NCBI GenBank assembly: GCA_958295665.1
Contig: OY282560.1
Location: 149,226,091 to 149,290,090, forward strand
Source: Tipula vernalis
Lineage: Eukaryota; Arthropoda; Insecta; Diptera; Tipulidae
DNA length: 64,000 nt
Direction: 5' to 3'
Shown: one piece after another, positions 1 through 10,003 of the stretch
Position numbering within the stretch: the stretch's first letter is position 1
How the letters are laid out: each line of letters begins with the position of its first letter
Position numbers and translations under genes: made by a program
The notes under the pieces: model-generated
Told to the model about the DNA's origin: nothing
Seen by the model: the letters and a program-made list of their open reading frames with translations, nothing else
Databases searched by the model: none

Positions 1-834
1 TTTCTTCATCGCTTCTCGCCTAATACCCAGTTGGAATCTGATCGATGGATTCAAGTTTGTTGGTCATTTTAAATTTTTGTTGCCTTTCACAAAAAGTAAC
101 CTGTCCTTTCGGGTGCCGAGAGTTCAATTAAATAATTCTGGACGCTCTGGTTTTCTTCTTGAGGTAAAGCAAATTTTAGGGTCTTAATAGATCGATTTAA
201 TTTCTGTGTGATTGATGGCGAATTTTTTGCTTTTTATAGTTATGACGGTTGTAACCTTTCAGCTTACAATGCCAGGCCATCTTCTAAATTTTCGGCTGCC
301 TCATCAATATCTGCTGGTATGATAAGAGATATATTTAGTAGACAATTTTGCTCGATTAGACTCACTGTGACTATTACCGATGAGTGATCAGAAGACAGAT
401 CATAGCAATCACTTGTCTTTACATATGTATGTACATGGAGTGTCATTAGTTACACAGAAGTCAATTAATTCAGGAACTTTCTTTTGATCCGTTGGCCAGT
501 AAGTTAGTGGTGACCAGCAAATAAAAAATCGGGAGACTGCTCCTCTATAGCTCTGTGTTTAGCGTTGCAATCGCCACGCCCAAAGAATTTATTGCCCAGT
601 TGTTTAAAATAATCGGTAAATTGCTGCTTTTTAATTGCTTGAATGTGCCCTTTTTCATACTTGCTGTGATCGTAATGCCTTATTCTTTTTTTGATCAAAA
701 CGACTGTCCCACCGTGTAGTTTTTCGCCCTAGTGTTGGGTGTCATATTCTAAATATCCGTTAATAGAAAAGATTGTAACTCAGCTTTGTACTGCGAAAGA
801 CCATTCGCATTCCAAATAGTTACTTTTAGGACGG
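1..834 (-). pseudogene. LINE ORF2 N-terminus (AP-endonuclease domain), fragmented
   Basis: Just below the ORF1 stop, the minus strand reads VTIWNANGLSQYKAEL, the usual opening of a Jockey-type ORF2 endonuclease. A shifted frame at 504-698 contains GDCNAKHRA, matching the GDxNAKH active-site block. A third frame at 264-446 contains DLSSDHSSVIVTV, matching the SDHxPV catalytic histidine block near the domain's end. The domain nicks target DNA to prime reverse transcription. At least two frameshifts and several stops break it, and the reverse transcriptase domain falls outside the window. Confidence 0.65.
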
Positions 835-1333
835 TTAGTTTTGGTGATTGTCTATAATTTGCAATAGTGCGTTCATATTTTGCATCATCATCCTCATTTG
901 TTTCTCCATCACCATCATGAAACTTTGGTTAGTTTGGGCTAGTTTGTTTACAGTTGCGTGTATTGATACTTCCGCTTTAATAATATTAACTTTTACTTAA
1001 GGAGTGGCATTTTTCAGAATGTTAGCGTAGGAGATCCCACGCTGGGCAAAACTGCCGGCACTTGGCCTCAAATTTCCAGTTTGTTCAACAATTGAAGTTC
1101 TTTCTTTGCTGATATCGCAATTTTGGATTGATTTTACGCTTTAAATCCAAACATTTGGCAGTCTCTATAGTGTTGTGATTTTCGCCACAGTTACTACACA
1201 GTTTTACTGTATGATCGTTTTTCACCTTGTTGCGTTGTTTCGAATCGTGAAGTTCACCACATGCAGCAAAAACTTTGTGCAAGGTGCAGTAAGCGTTTGG
1301 GTAGCCGTATTCTGTTCTATTAGACATGAACAC
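835..1333 (-). pseudogene. LINE ORF1 (Gag-like nucleic-acid-binding protein), C-terminal remnant
   Basis: The frame at 1085-1333 encodes paired Cys-rich motifs, including CGELHDSK and CSNCGENH, typical of the zinc knuckles near the end of Jockey-type ORF1 proteins, which bind element RNA. Further down come a frame shift, the residues SYANILKNATP, a TAA at 997-999, and a continuation in the same frame to a TAA at 835-837. The N-terminal half is missing. This is a damaged fragment and not a functional gene; assignment to LINE ORF1 is firm, the exact family is not. Confidence 0.65.
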
Positions 1334-1450
1334 TATTTTGACTGTAAAATCTGGAAAGACGGTAGTATGTCTTCTTTCGGCTTCCTTTTTTTACATGAAA
1401 TTTTTGACTTACCTCCGCTAAAGATGTTTTCAAATCAAAAAAAAAAAATT

Positions 1451-1530
1451 GTCCGTCCGTCTGTCTGCATGTCTGGTTGCCTGGATGTCTGGATGTCTGG
1501 ATGTCTGGATGTCTGGATGTCTGGATGTCC
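1451..1530. repeat. 8-bp minisatellite (CTGGATGT)n
   Basis: About six head-to-tail copies of CTGGATGT follow a short GTCCGTCTGTCTG run. Directly downstream is the unique-looking sequence AGTATCTCGAGAACGG. A similar GTCTG-rich array sits at 37433-37510. The arrays look like parts of dispersed transposon tails, but this copy cannot be assigned to a family here. Confidence 0.8.
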
Positions 1531-1729
1531 GTAAGCCTGTACCCATAGTATCTCGAGAACGGTTTGTTCGATTTAGATTCTTTTTTTTTGCCCATCTGTT
1601 TCTATAGTCAAGGCCAAAATTTGAAAAGCTTTTGGAACCTGTGCGTCAAGAGGGTCGAGTACCTGCCATACGAATTGACCCAAAATACCTGGTTATAGAA
1701 ATATTTACAATTTTTTATATATGCTGGTT

Positions 1730-2000
1730 TGATTGTTGAATTGGGCATTGAATTTGGGGTTGATTTGAAGGTTAAGTTAGGGTCTATTTGCGGGTTGAGT
1801 TACAGTTGAGTTAGGGCTGGATAGAATATAGTGAGTTGTTGACCAATTTTTTATATATGTTAGTTTGAGGAGTGAGTTTGGCGTAAAGTTTGCGGTTTAG
1901 TTGAGGGTTAAGTTGGGTTCCGTTTGCGAGTTAAATTAGAGTTGAGTTGCGGTTTAGTTGGGGTTGGATTATGGTTTAGTGAGCAGTTGAGCAATCTATA
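1730..2000. repeat. Degenerate GTTGAGTT/GGTTGATTT-rich repeat tract
   Basis: An irregular tract of G+T-rich words (GGGTTGAGTT, TGAAGGTTAAGTT, GGTTTAGTTG) repeats with poor register across about 270 bp. A second tract of the same flavour lies at 2880-3030. No ORF or element terminus is visible in it. Confidence 0.5.
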
Positions 2001-2039
2001 TATATAGGGAAACCTCACTACAACGGAAATCGTTTTATT

Positions 2040-2440
2040 GGGATTCTATATCTTATCCGATTTTGATGAAATATAGCATTTCCAATGGAAATGGGATTTT
2101 CAAATGATTTTTAGACAAAGTTCTGGAATATGACCTAGTAGGATGGAACTAGCCTATTCCTTAATTGATTATAATGAAATTTGATGCGGGTGATGGAAAT
2201 GGATTCTAAAATGATGTTTGAATAAAGCTCTGGAATATAGCCAGGTAAGATGGAACTTGGCTGTTCCCTAACCGATTATGATAAAATTTGACATGTGCAT
2301 TGTAAATCATATTCTAAAATGATTTTTAAATAAATTTCTGGAATATGGTAAATTTGGACGATACTTGGCTATTTCTTAACGGATTATGATGATATTTGAC
2401 ATCTGCGAAGGAAATTTGTTTCTAAACTGAGTTTTAGATT
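2040..2440. repeat. Tandem repeat, about 108-bp unit, roughly 3.5 copies
   Basis: The landmark CTGGAATAT recurs at 2123, 2230 and 2338, giving a period near 108 bp. Each unit also carries a version of ATGGAACTTGGCTGTTCC, CCGATTATGATRAAATTTGA and GGAAATGGATTCTAAAATGA. The same unit appears in the inverted-repeat element around 45200-45244 and 48324-48560, which links the two loci. Confidence 0.75.
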
Positions 2441-2530
2441 TAAACATCAATTTAGAATTCCATTTGCAACGGCCAAAAAAATAAAGAAATTACCAAGTTC
2501 CACCCAAATTGGTCATACCTATAATTTATT

Positions 2531-2635
2531 AAAGGTTCAATTTGAAATGAAAAAAGGTCAATTGGAAATGTTAAAGGTTCAATTTGAAGTGTAAAAGGAA
2601 CAAATTAAAGTGGTAAAGTTTCAATGTGAATTATA
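2531..2635. repeat. Short imperfect tandem repeat (AAAGGTTCAATTTGAARTG)
   Basis: Four to five imperfect copies of a roughly 20-25-bp unit built on AAGGTTCAATTTGAAATG, inside the pogo-like element. Non-coding. Confidence 0.55.
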
Positions 2636-3225
2636 CTCGTGTCTGCTCTAATAAAGTGTCAGCTTATCTAAGGGAGGTTTTCAATGGACAACTTCAGAGA
2701 AGTGAGGATTCCGCTAAATTGAGTGTCTGTTGAAATGAGGTTGCACTGTATTTAAGAGTGAGTGTTTATATGTGTGATATTCAAATAAATGCACACACAT
2801 TGAACGATTTGAACCAAACTTTACACAAATATTGTTTACGACTTAAGAAAGGTCAATGTTAATATCTCAAATATTCCTCCTTGATTTGGAGTTAGTTTCA
2901 GGGTTAATTTGAAAGTTGATTTGGGGTTGATTTGATGATTGATTTGAGGGTTTAGTTGGCGGTTATTTTAGTGATTGCTGTTAGAATTATGTTGCAATTG
3001 AGATGGAGATCGATCTATATATTGAGTTGAAGGCTGGTTCTGACCACTTCATGAGGTTTCAGCCGTTTATATTAATTTTATTAAACCAACTATTATGTTT
3101 GGTAGGAAACTGATCAACACCGTAAATAGAATTGAATTTATTTCTAAAAATTACAACCAAAATGCAATACATAACAGTAATTATAATATGTAAGTATGTG
3201 TGTTGAAAAGTACATTTAATTAATA

Positions 3226-4050
3226 TTACAATGTACAGTGGCTCAATACATTACATTCCTCCACCTGCGGATGGAACATTACCAGATGATTTATTTCGAA
3301 CTCTTTCAGATTGACGGATGCCATCAGGGTTGATTTAAGTTCTGGTCGATTTTGGTTTTCAGCCTTTTGATAAAAGATTGTTGATGTTAATGATGGTGTG
3401 ACATCACTCGACGTTGATGGTATATTTGATGGTGAATCAATGATATCGGGAATATTGTAACGTAAACACAGCTGATCGATGTGACGGCGGATGATGTTGC
3501 CATTTCCGGTTTCAACCTGGTATGAGACTGGTCCAGTTGTCTTTGTGACAGTTACCGGAATCCATCTTCGACCTGCAGCATAGTTTCGGGCCCAGACTTC
3601 AGACTTAGTGGACAGTGATCTAGTGTTTCTCGTATCGTTGGTTCTTCGTTTCGATGCAGGAATTGCATCAGGATGTAACCGATCGAAATAAGTTCCGATT
3701 CGACGGTTGCAGAGAAGCTCAGCCGGACTTTTCCCTGTGCTAGTGAATGGCGTTGCATGGTGGTGATGCAAGAATATTGCCAAACGATGACGAATGTCCC
3801 CGGTCGCTTCTTTCTCCAAGTAGTCCTTGGTTGAGCGTACCATTCGTTCTGCTTGTCCATTCGACGAGTGGTGGAAAGGAGCGACAAACGTATGGTGAAT
3901 GCCATTTCCCTTGCAGAATTTTTCGAAGTCGGTTGATGTAAAGGCGGTGCTATTATCGCTTACGATTACTTCTGGAATACCATGCGTTGCAAAGATGGCC
4001 CGGAGCGAATGAATACCACACGCTGATGACGTAGACGATACAAGTTGCAC
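3226..4050 (-). pseudogene. Element A integrase core and C-terminus
   Basis: The translation contains the retroviral-type integrase core around IVSDNSTAFTS (the second catalytic Asp in its DN pair) and a SNGQAERMVRSTKDYLEK stretch holding the catalytic Glu. A C-terminal block follows, ending IIRRHIDQLC, as in many gypsy integrases. The first part of the core, with the first catalytic Asp (IHVDFAGPF), is in a shifted frame at 4061-4270. The last dozen codons run into the putative LTR. Integrase joins element DNA to the host chromosome; this copy is broken by at least one frameshift. Confidence 0.75.
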
Positions 4051-4052
4051 TT

Positions 4053-4740
4053 CTAGCCATTTAGAGTAGGAGTCCTGGTGGACTGAAGATGAAAAATACT
4101 TTCGACTGGAATGGTCCAGCGAAATCTACGTGGATCCTTGACCATGGCCTTTCGCTTGGGAGTTCTCGGGCTGAGATTCTTGACATGGCGTACAGGTGCG
4201 GACGACCTTTTCGATATCGTTGTCGATATTTGGTCACCACACGTAACTTCTCTTTCAAGACAATCAGCATTACTGTTCTCCTTTGCTGGTCGGTGGGTAA
4301 GTGAGTAATAGTAAGCGTTGAGGAAAACGCGCCATCGCATTATTCTCCGGGACAAAATATGCGGTGTCGGTTTGTTAGGGTTGAACAAACCTAAGAGCGG
4401 TTTGCGGTCGGTCACGATCGTAATTTCACGACCATAGACGAAGTCATGGAACTTTTTGACGCCGGCGATAATTGACAGAGCATCTCTATCAATCTGAGCA
4501 TACCAACGTTCGGTGGCAGTTAGCATCCTAGAAAAAAACGAAATCGGACGTTCATTATAACCCACATTGTGTGAAAGGGCCACACCGATGCCATATGGAG
4601 AGGCATCACAGACCAACAGTAACGGCAGATTCTCATTGTAGCGATAGCGCAGACTTCAGCTCGTCGAAACTTCTCTGCTGGGCAGTGGACCAAGACCATT
4701 TGGTGTTGTCGTGCAGAAGTGGAAGAATTCCAACCAAATA
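4053..4740 (-). pseudogene. Element A RNase H and end of reverse transcriptase
   Basis: The frame at 4053-4616 opens with VCDASPYGIGVALSH, the DAS catalytic block of gypsy RNase H, and continues with RPISFFSRML, DRDALSI (catalytic acidic residue), VTDRKPLLGLF and a tail ending NADCLE. A usual TDHKPL is here TDRKPL. The overlapping frame up to about 4735 carries the RT thumb (GILPLLHDNTKWSW). Integrase zinc-finger sequence is mostly lost. RNase H degrades the RNA strand during reverse transcription. Coding is interrupted by frameshifts. Confidence 0.7.
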
Positions 4741-4747
4741 AAAAAAT

Positions 4748-5616
4748 ATGGCATGTGAAAAATCTTTATGGGGCAGTATGCCGCCTTTTGGCCATGAAAA
4801 GGATAATTGAAGAATATACAAGGGCAGGTTGGAGCAATTTTTTAAAACTTTTGGGATGGAAGATGTGGCAAAAAAGAAAAATGCATTGTTGAGTTATTGT
4901 GGGGGTCGGCGATACAACTTGTTATATGGGTTATGTAGTTCAAAAGACCCAGGGGATTTGACGTAAACGGAGCTATGTGCAATGTTAGAGACTCATTTCA
5001 TCCCACCAGTAATTTTGTTCCAAGAGAGAAAAAAGTTTTACGAAGCGGTAAAATTATTGAGTGAAAATGGGCAGGATTTTATATTGCGATTAAGAGGGAT
5101 AGCAACAAATTGCGGGTTTGGTGAACGTTTAGATGAGCTGTTGAAAGACAAATTTGTAAAAGGAATGGATGGCAAAGTATTCGACCGCCTGTGTGAAGAA
5201 AATACGGCCCTGGACTTAAAGAAGGCCCTGGAAATTACAAAAAAATGCGAGCTGAGACAAAATAAAGTGGCCATGGAAAGTGACTGTATTAATGTGGTCG
5301 CGGGAAGGAGACAGCAAGAAAATGCTATGAGAGAGAACCCAAATCGATACGGGAGCAACACCAAACAGGAGACGAGCAGTTTTAAAAGGTATAATAATTT
5401 TAATTATCCAATCTTCAAACGCTGTAACATTTAACCCTTGTATTCATTGTGGATACACTAATCATTTTGGCAAAAATTGTAAATTTAGAGATAGTTATTG
5501 TAGCATGTGTGGTAATCGAGGTCATATAAATAAGGTGTGTCAAAATAAAGTGCAATCGCAGCATAAAGCGTTTAATAGGGAATTAAATAGTGTAAAAGAA
5601 GGGATGAACACATAAG
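4748..5616 (+). pseudogene. Element B gag with zinc knuckles
   Basis: A start codon at 4748-4750 opens a gag frame interrupted by TGA at 4808-4810 and TAA at 4964-4966, then open from 4982 to 5434. The middle part (ILRLRGIATNCGFGERLDELLKDKFVKG and a DLKKALEI helix) is typical of insect gypsy gag capsid domains and aligns by eye with the gag of element C. After a frame change near 5430, two CCHC knuckles follow (CIHCGYTNHFGKNC and CSMCGNRGHINKVC), which package element RNA. Non-functional as it stands. Confidence 0.7.
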
Positions 5617-6047
5617 CAAATAGTATCAATACAGTAGATGGTCAAATTTATGACGAAGTATCAGATAACGTAGATAATAGTAATAATAGTTTTAGTAATG
5701 AACCTAATGAGATTTTTGCTATTTTTTCGAATAATAGTAATGCGATGGAAATAACTTTAAATATTTATGATAAAGGTTTAAAATTTAAAATTGATTCAGG
5801 TGCATCAGTTTCAGCCATTCCGGCAAAAATATTTTGTGTTTATTTTAAAAATATTAAATTGGAAGTGGAAAATATTTCAGTAAAAGGATATGGTGGTAAC
5901 ATTTTAGTGGTGTTAGGTTCGTGTAGCCCAATCATTTGTTATAATAATATAAGAAAAAAATTTAAGTTTTTGGTAATAGAAGGGGCAGAAGGAGCGATAA
6001 TCGGACGAGATTTTTTTCATGAATTCGCGATTAAACAAATAAATTGA
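5617..6047 (+). pseudogene. Element B aspartic protease region
   Basis: The frame 5745-6047 contains FKIDSGASVSAIP, the catalytic D-S-G-A motif of a retropepsin, and later GAIIGRDFF, the hydrophobic-Gly-Arg-Asp block that closes the fold. This protease would cut the Gag and Pol polyproteins. The preceding linker (from 5617) carries a stop (TAA near 5614). A stop at the end of this frame separates it from RT, so the polyprotein is broken. Confidence 0.65.
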
Positions 6048-6053
6048 CACCAA

Positions 6054-7019
6054 GTGTCAAGCGATAAAGATAGTTTAAATCAGATTCTGGTGAGGCATAA
6101 AGGTTTGTTCAGCGAGAATATCGGTAAATTAAAAAATGTGAGGGTACATTTAGATATGGCAAAGGAGGTAGGACCGGTATTTGTGAAAGCGAGAAAAGTA
6201 CCATTTGCTTTTCTAAAAGACATAGAAAGGCAATTAGAGAGTTTAATCCAAGAAGGGATTATAGAAAAGGTGGAAAGCACCGATTGAGGTACACCGCTGG
6301 TGCCGATTTTAAAAGAGGATGGAAGTGTTACGATATGTGCCGACTATAAGGTCACAGTGAATAAATTTTTAAGGGAACCAATTATCCATTGCCGAGAATT
6401 GAAGATGTGTTATTCAAGCATCGAGAGGGCAAAATTTTTTCGAAGTTAAATTTGTCAAGGGCATATAACCAGTTAGAATTAGATGAGGTATCAAAAGATT
6501 TAATAACGTGGAGTACACATGTCGGGAATTTTAGGGTAAATAGGTTACCATACGGGGTAAAACCGGCTACGGGAATATGCCAGCGAGAGATTGAAAAAGT
6601 TATAGGGGACATACCAGGGAGTAACTAATTTTTTAGATGATTTCTTGATATCAGCACCTAATATGAATGTTCACAATCAGAGGTTGAGATTAGTTCTAGA
6701 GCGATTAGAAGATTCAGGTTTAAAATTAAATTATAAGATATGTGAATTTGCGAAAGATAAAATAACCTATTTGGGCTATACAATTTCAAATGAGGATATT
6801 TTTAGAAATAATAAAAACGAGGCAATTTTAAGTTTCGAAATTCCAAAAAATGTTGTGGAAGTAAGGGCCTTCGCGGGCCTGGTAAATTATTTTGAAAAGT
6901 TTATAAAAGATTGTGCAACAATGATGTCACCCATATATGGATTAATTAAGAAGGGGGGGCCAACTTATATGGTCAGAAGAATGCCAGAGAGCGTTCGATC
7001 TGATAAAAAAAGGAAATAG
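6054..7019 (+). pseudogene. Element B reverse transcriptase, fragmented
   Basis: Three frames carry RT pieces: 6054-6287 (leader through LESLIQEGIIEKVES), 6389-6628 (FSKLNLSRAYNQLELDE and the RLPYGVKPA block) and 6645-7019 (after the catalytic block, with ITYLGYTIS and VRAFAGLVNYFEKFI). The catalytic FLDD-like motif falls at the frame change near 6632-6645. RT copies element RNA into DNA. At least three frame breaks inactivate this copy. Confidence 0.7.
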
Positions 7020-7029
7020 TTTCGAACTA

Positions 7030-7430
7030 AGTTTTAGTTAAATTTGATCCTGAGCTTCCGTTAATATTGACGTGTTATGCCTCAAACGTAGGTCTAGGTG
7101 TTGTATTAGCACATAAGTTTCCCAATGGGGATGAAAGACCGATCCAATTCGTTTCGCGAACGTTATCGGAAACCGAAAAAATGTACAGTGTAATCGAGAA
7201 AGAAGCTTTGGCCATAATTTTCGGAAAAAAAAGTTTTTTCAATATTTGATCGGGAAACATTTCGTTTTGATCGCGGACCATAAGCCTTTACTGGTAATTT
7301 TCGGAGAGAAACGGGGGATAACGCAAATGTCTTCAGGAAGACTACAAAGATGGGCGTTTCATCTCTCTTGTTTCAATTATACAATACGACATGTGAATTC
7401 AGAAAAAAACTGTGTCGATTGAATTTCACG
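7030..7430 (+). pseudogene. Element B RNase H
   Basis: The frame 7067-7249 reads CYASNVGLGVVLAH, in the position of the usual DAS catalytic block but with the Asp replaced by Tyr. RPIQFVSRTLSETEKMYSVIEKEALAII follows. After a shift near 7225 come LIADHKPLLVIFGE and RLQRWAFHLSCF. The change at the catalytic Asp and the frameshift both argue against activity. Confidence 0.65.
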
Positions 7431-7439
7431 TTTTCCGTG

Positions 7440-8712
7440 TAAATCCGAGGGGGACGAATCATTAAATATTAATTATTTAGCGTTAGCAGGAAAAAATAAA
7501 AATATTCCGATAGATGTAAATAGGGTAGGAGGAGAGACAGCTAGAGATGAAACTTTATTGGCCTTTATTAAGGCAGTAAATGAAGGCAAACTCCACGAAT
7601 TAGATAAGGAAAAGTTTAGACCGTTTATGATTAAGAAAGAAGAATTGGGGGTTGAGAGCGAAATTTTAATGTGGGGTTATAGAGTGGTGGTACCGACATC
7701 GTTGCGAAATGAATTACTGCAACAGGTGCATGTCATACATTTAGGCATAGTAAAGACCAAGCACTTATTAAGATCATATGTTTGGTGGCCAAAGTTGGAT
7801 AGCCAAATTGAACAGTTTCAACGTTACAAACAGTGTTCACGTAGATTTTGCGGGGCCCATAAGAAATAGCTATTTTTTTACTATGGTGGATGCATACAGT
7901 AAGTGGGTCGAAGTAAACTATACTCGAAGCCCAACTTCAGATTTTACGATTAAGTGTTTATCATACTTATTTTCTCGTTATGGTATACCGGATAAATTGG
8001 TATCGGACAATGGAATGCAGTTCACGGCTGAAAATGTTCAGGAATTTTTAAAATCAAATGCCATAAAGCGTTGTTTGCTGCACCATATTTTCCGACTACT
8101 AATGGAGCGGCGGAAAATTCAATCCGCACAATAAAAAATGCATTATACATCGCTGGGTTTCTAAATAATCAAAGTAATTTAGATGAAATGTTATGTAATT
8201 TTTTAACGGATTACAGAAACTCGGTGCATTGTACTACCCAAAGGAGTCCAGTCTCAGAAATTTTAAATTATAAACCAAAAATAAAGTTAGGCTTATTAGT
8301 TCCGACGAAAAAAAAAACTGTCGAAGTGACTGGGGAAGTTGAGGAAAAACGAACCCGTAATTTTAAAGCAGGAGACACGGTAATGACTCGAAATCACCGA
8401 CAAAATAAAAGCGAATGGATAAAAGGGCACATCGTTAAACGATTAGGTCTACGAAAGTATTTGTATAGATTAAAAGGTGATAGAATTACAAAAAGACACA
8501 TTGATCAAATAAGATCGTATTTTGAGTATAAAGATAGTAACGCAAATAGTTATGATGGTAAGGAAAATATTAGGATGGGTTGCGAACCCCTTAGAAGCAA
8601 CAACGCTGATGATATGAGTATAGAAAGAAATGAAATTTATGAGGATGAGAGAGAGAATGAAGATTTAGAAAGGGATGTATATATACGTAGGGAAGAACAA
8701 AGGAAACTGTGA
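7440..8712 (+). pseudogene. Element B integrase
   Basis: The zinc-binding region spans 7558-7869 (HLGIVKTKHLLRSYVWWPKL then a Cys pair). The core is in the next frame, 7778-8134 (VDFAGPI with the first catalytic Asp, LVSDNGMQFTA with the second). The C-terminal half is in 8071-8712 (TTNGAAENSIRTIKN with the catalytic Glu, then RHIDQIRSYF). A charged tail (YEDERENEDLERDV) follows. Two frameshifts split the coding sequence. Confidence 0.7.
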
Positions 8713-8823
8713 GATAGAAGTACGCTCAGTAGGCCTTTGAGATACAGAGATGATTGAAGTACATAATGCCTACACATAAGCATTGAATCTAATGTTAATT
8801 ATAAAAGTAACACATAGCTCATG

Positions 8824-8839
8824 AAAAGAATTCTCCGAC
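8824..8839. repeat. SINE target-site duplication, left copy
   Basis: AAAAGAATTCTCCGAC here is repeated exactly at 9219-9234 on the far side of the SINE poly-A tail; at least the 12-bp GAATTCTCCGAC portion cannot be tail. This marks a clean LINE-style insertion. Confidence 0.9.
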
Positions 8840-9218
8840 TGTTACCGACCAAACGGCGCAGTGGTTAAAGCTGAGGCGTTTGGATCGGGAGGTACCGGGT
8901 TCGAATCCCGATAGGGGCGGGATGCAAAAGGGATTTTTCATCATCTGATTACGATCGTTGAGCAAGATGAACACATCTATGACCCCCTGTTAGAATGCAG
9001 AATCCATGGGCCGACCCACCTTTCATGTCAGAACTATAGGTTGGCAGGAAGCAATGCAACGTGCAGGTGGTTTATACAAAATGGGTCTATAGCCGTACGT
9101 CCTCGATTTGGCTAATACTGCGTAAAGTAGGACGGTAAAAGTCAACTGCGAAAGAGTTGGGAGTGCCTTGAGCCCCAGAACAGATTGCATAGATTAAAAC
9201 CTACAAAAAAAAAAAAAA
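8840..9218 (+). mobile_element. tRNA-derived SINE with poly-A tail
   Basis: A 5' part resembles a tRNA gene with an internal pol III promoter: A-box-like CGGCGCAGTGG at 8854-8864 and a perfect B box GGTTCGAATCC at 8898-8908, 33 bp apart. The GTGGTTAA D-arm is reminiscent of class II (Leu/Ser-type) tRNAs. About 280 bp of tRNA-unrelated body follows, ending CATAGATTAAAACCTAC, then an A run of about 19. Exact 16-bp direct repeats flank the unit. SINEs move using LINE machinery; the partner cannot be named because no shared 3' end with the LINEs here is obvious. Confidence 0.85.
8854..8908 (+). promoter_or_regulatory. Internal pol III promoter (A box and B box) of the SINE
   Basis: A-box-like CGGCGCAGTGG (8854-8864) and B box GGTTCGAATCC (8898-8908) at tRNA-like spacing. 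The B box is canonical; the A box is slightly diverged at its first base. Confidence 0.75.
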
Positions 9219-9234
9219 AAAAGAATTCTCCGAC
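9219..9234. repeat. SINE target-site duplication, right copy
   Basis: Exact copy of 8824-8839, directly after the A tail; the first four A's could also be tail. Confidence 0.9.
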
Positions 9235-9472
9235 GATATTAGTTTCAAATATATGTATGTATAAATAAAGGAACCAGTACGTTCTGTAATGATAATTAAA
9301 AATAATTAAAGTAATCTTAAAGTTAATATAAGCATTAGAAATTAATCTTGAATTCAGAAATAAGTTTACATATGTATGTACAAAGAATAAGTATATATAT
9401 TTGATTATAAATCAGAAGGAATTAATGTAGAGAATATAAATCAGTTATAAGTTTGTTAAAAGGGGGAGCGAC

Positions 9473-9733
9473 TGTGGTGTACTAAGATACTAATAAATAA
9501 AGTGCTAACTGGGTGTGATAAAATGATGATAAATAAGATACTAATATTTGCATTCGGTAACACCAATGGGGGATTGGAAAAGCGACTGTAGCGACACCAC
9601 AAGCACTTCCCTTTGATACGTTTCGTTTACTACATGTACAACGTCACATGTATAAATAAAATTAATAATAAAGAAACATGTAAAGGTTAACTAATTTTAA
9701 ATCATCGAGTTTTCTTAAACCAAAAACACAACA
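9473..9733 (+). repeat. Element B putative 3' LTR
   Basis: A polypurine tract (AAAAGGGGGAGCGAC, 9458-9472) precedes TGTGGTGT. The stretch ends ACACAACA where the satellite begins, giving TG...CA ends and about 261 bp. A second purine-rich tract and GCGACTGTAGCG near 9574-9592 offer an alternative LTR start. With no 5' LTR to compare, the left border stays ambiguous. Confidence 0.45.
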
Positions 9734-10003
9734 ATACCTTGTCCGGAAATGAAACTAAGAAAAAAATGTAGACCATGGTCCATTCTTGACTTAAGCAAAT
9801 AGTGGAGACATTCTCATTTCAATATTTGAATTTCGGTATCTTCGATACCTTGTCCGAAAATGAAACTAAGAACAAAATGTATACCATGGTCCACTCTTGA
9901 CTTATACTCTATCATAAGAGAGTTAGATACGGCAAAAATCACCCAATGTTAAAATTGAACGGCTAACGTTCAATATTGGAATTTACTAAACCGTCTTTGG
10001 TAC
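9734..10003. repeat. Satellite array, left part (units of roughly 155-177 bp)
   Basis: Units begin ATACCTTGTCCGGAAATG and contain GACCATGGTCCATTCTTGAC, GGGTTAGATACG and TTAAAATTGAACGG. The CCATGGTCC landmark falls near 9773 and 9887 here and near 14537, 14700 and 14877 beyond element C. The left part includes one shortened unit. Element C lies inside a unit. Confidence 0.75.

Larger units (their letters stand above)
1..1335 (-). mobile_element. Jockey-clade non-LTR retrotransposon, decayed, cut by the left edge
   Basis: Minus-strand remains of a two-ORF LINE. Zinc-knuckle ORF1 sequence (835-1333) is followed by ORF2 endonuclease-domain sequence (1-834). The order ORF1 then ORF2 on one strand, the Cys-rich ORF1 end and a GDCNAKH-like endonuclease motif place it in the Jockey group. 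Several stops and frameshifts show it is dead. The reverse transcriptase part would lie beyond position 1. No 5' end is recognisable past about 1335, so the copy is probably 5'-truncated. Confidence 0.75.
2007..2748. mobile_element. Pogo/Tigger-like non-autonomous element with internal tandem repeats
   Basis: The right end, read on the minus strand, is CAGTGCAACCTCATTTCAAC. The left end is GGGAAACCTCACTACAACGG. These are imperfect inverted copies built around AACCTCANTNCAAC, a terminus style common in pogo/Tigger-like DNA transposons. TA flanks both ends (2005-2006 and 2749-2750), as expected for that superfamily's target site. There is no transposase. The interior holds roughly 108-bp tandem units. 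Termini are diverged, so the boundaries are probable and not certain. Confidence 0.5.
3040..4740 (-). mobile_element. Gypsy element A: 3' half of a Ty3/gypsy retrotransposon
   Basis: On the minus strand this holds the end of reverse transcriptase, RNase H, integrase, a polypurine tract (AGGTGGAGGAA, about 3256-3266) and the start of a putative 3' LTR (TGTAATGTATTGAG, reading down from 3255). Everything upstream of the RT thumb (gag, protease, most of RT) is absent. The break near 4740 abuts the gag start of element B on the opposite strand. The far end of the LTR cannot be placed. Domain order and motifs are Ty3/gypsy. Confidence 0.75.
4741..9733 (+). mobile_element. Gypsy element B: Ty3/gypsy retrotransposon lacking its 5' LTR
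   Basis: Plus-strand order is gag, zinc knuckles, protease, RT, RNase H, integrase, polypurine tract and 3' LTR-like sequence, riddled with stops and frameshifts. No 5' LTR or leader is present: gag begins about 10 bp after element A stops. A tRNA-derived SINE with a clear target duplication sits in the 3' untranslated part (8840-9218). Its proteins resemble element C's, so B and C are related families. Confidence 0.8.

Noticed and set aside
8850..8920. Functional tRNA gene
   Set aside because: No complete cloverleaf with matching acceptor ends; it continues into a long body and A tail with target duplications, so it is the head of a SINE.
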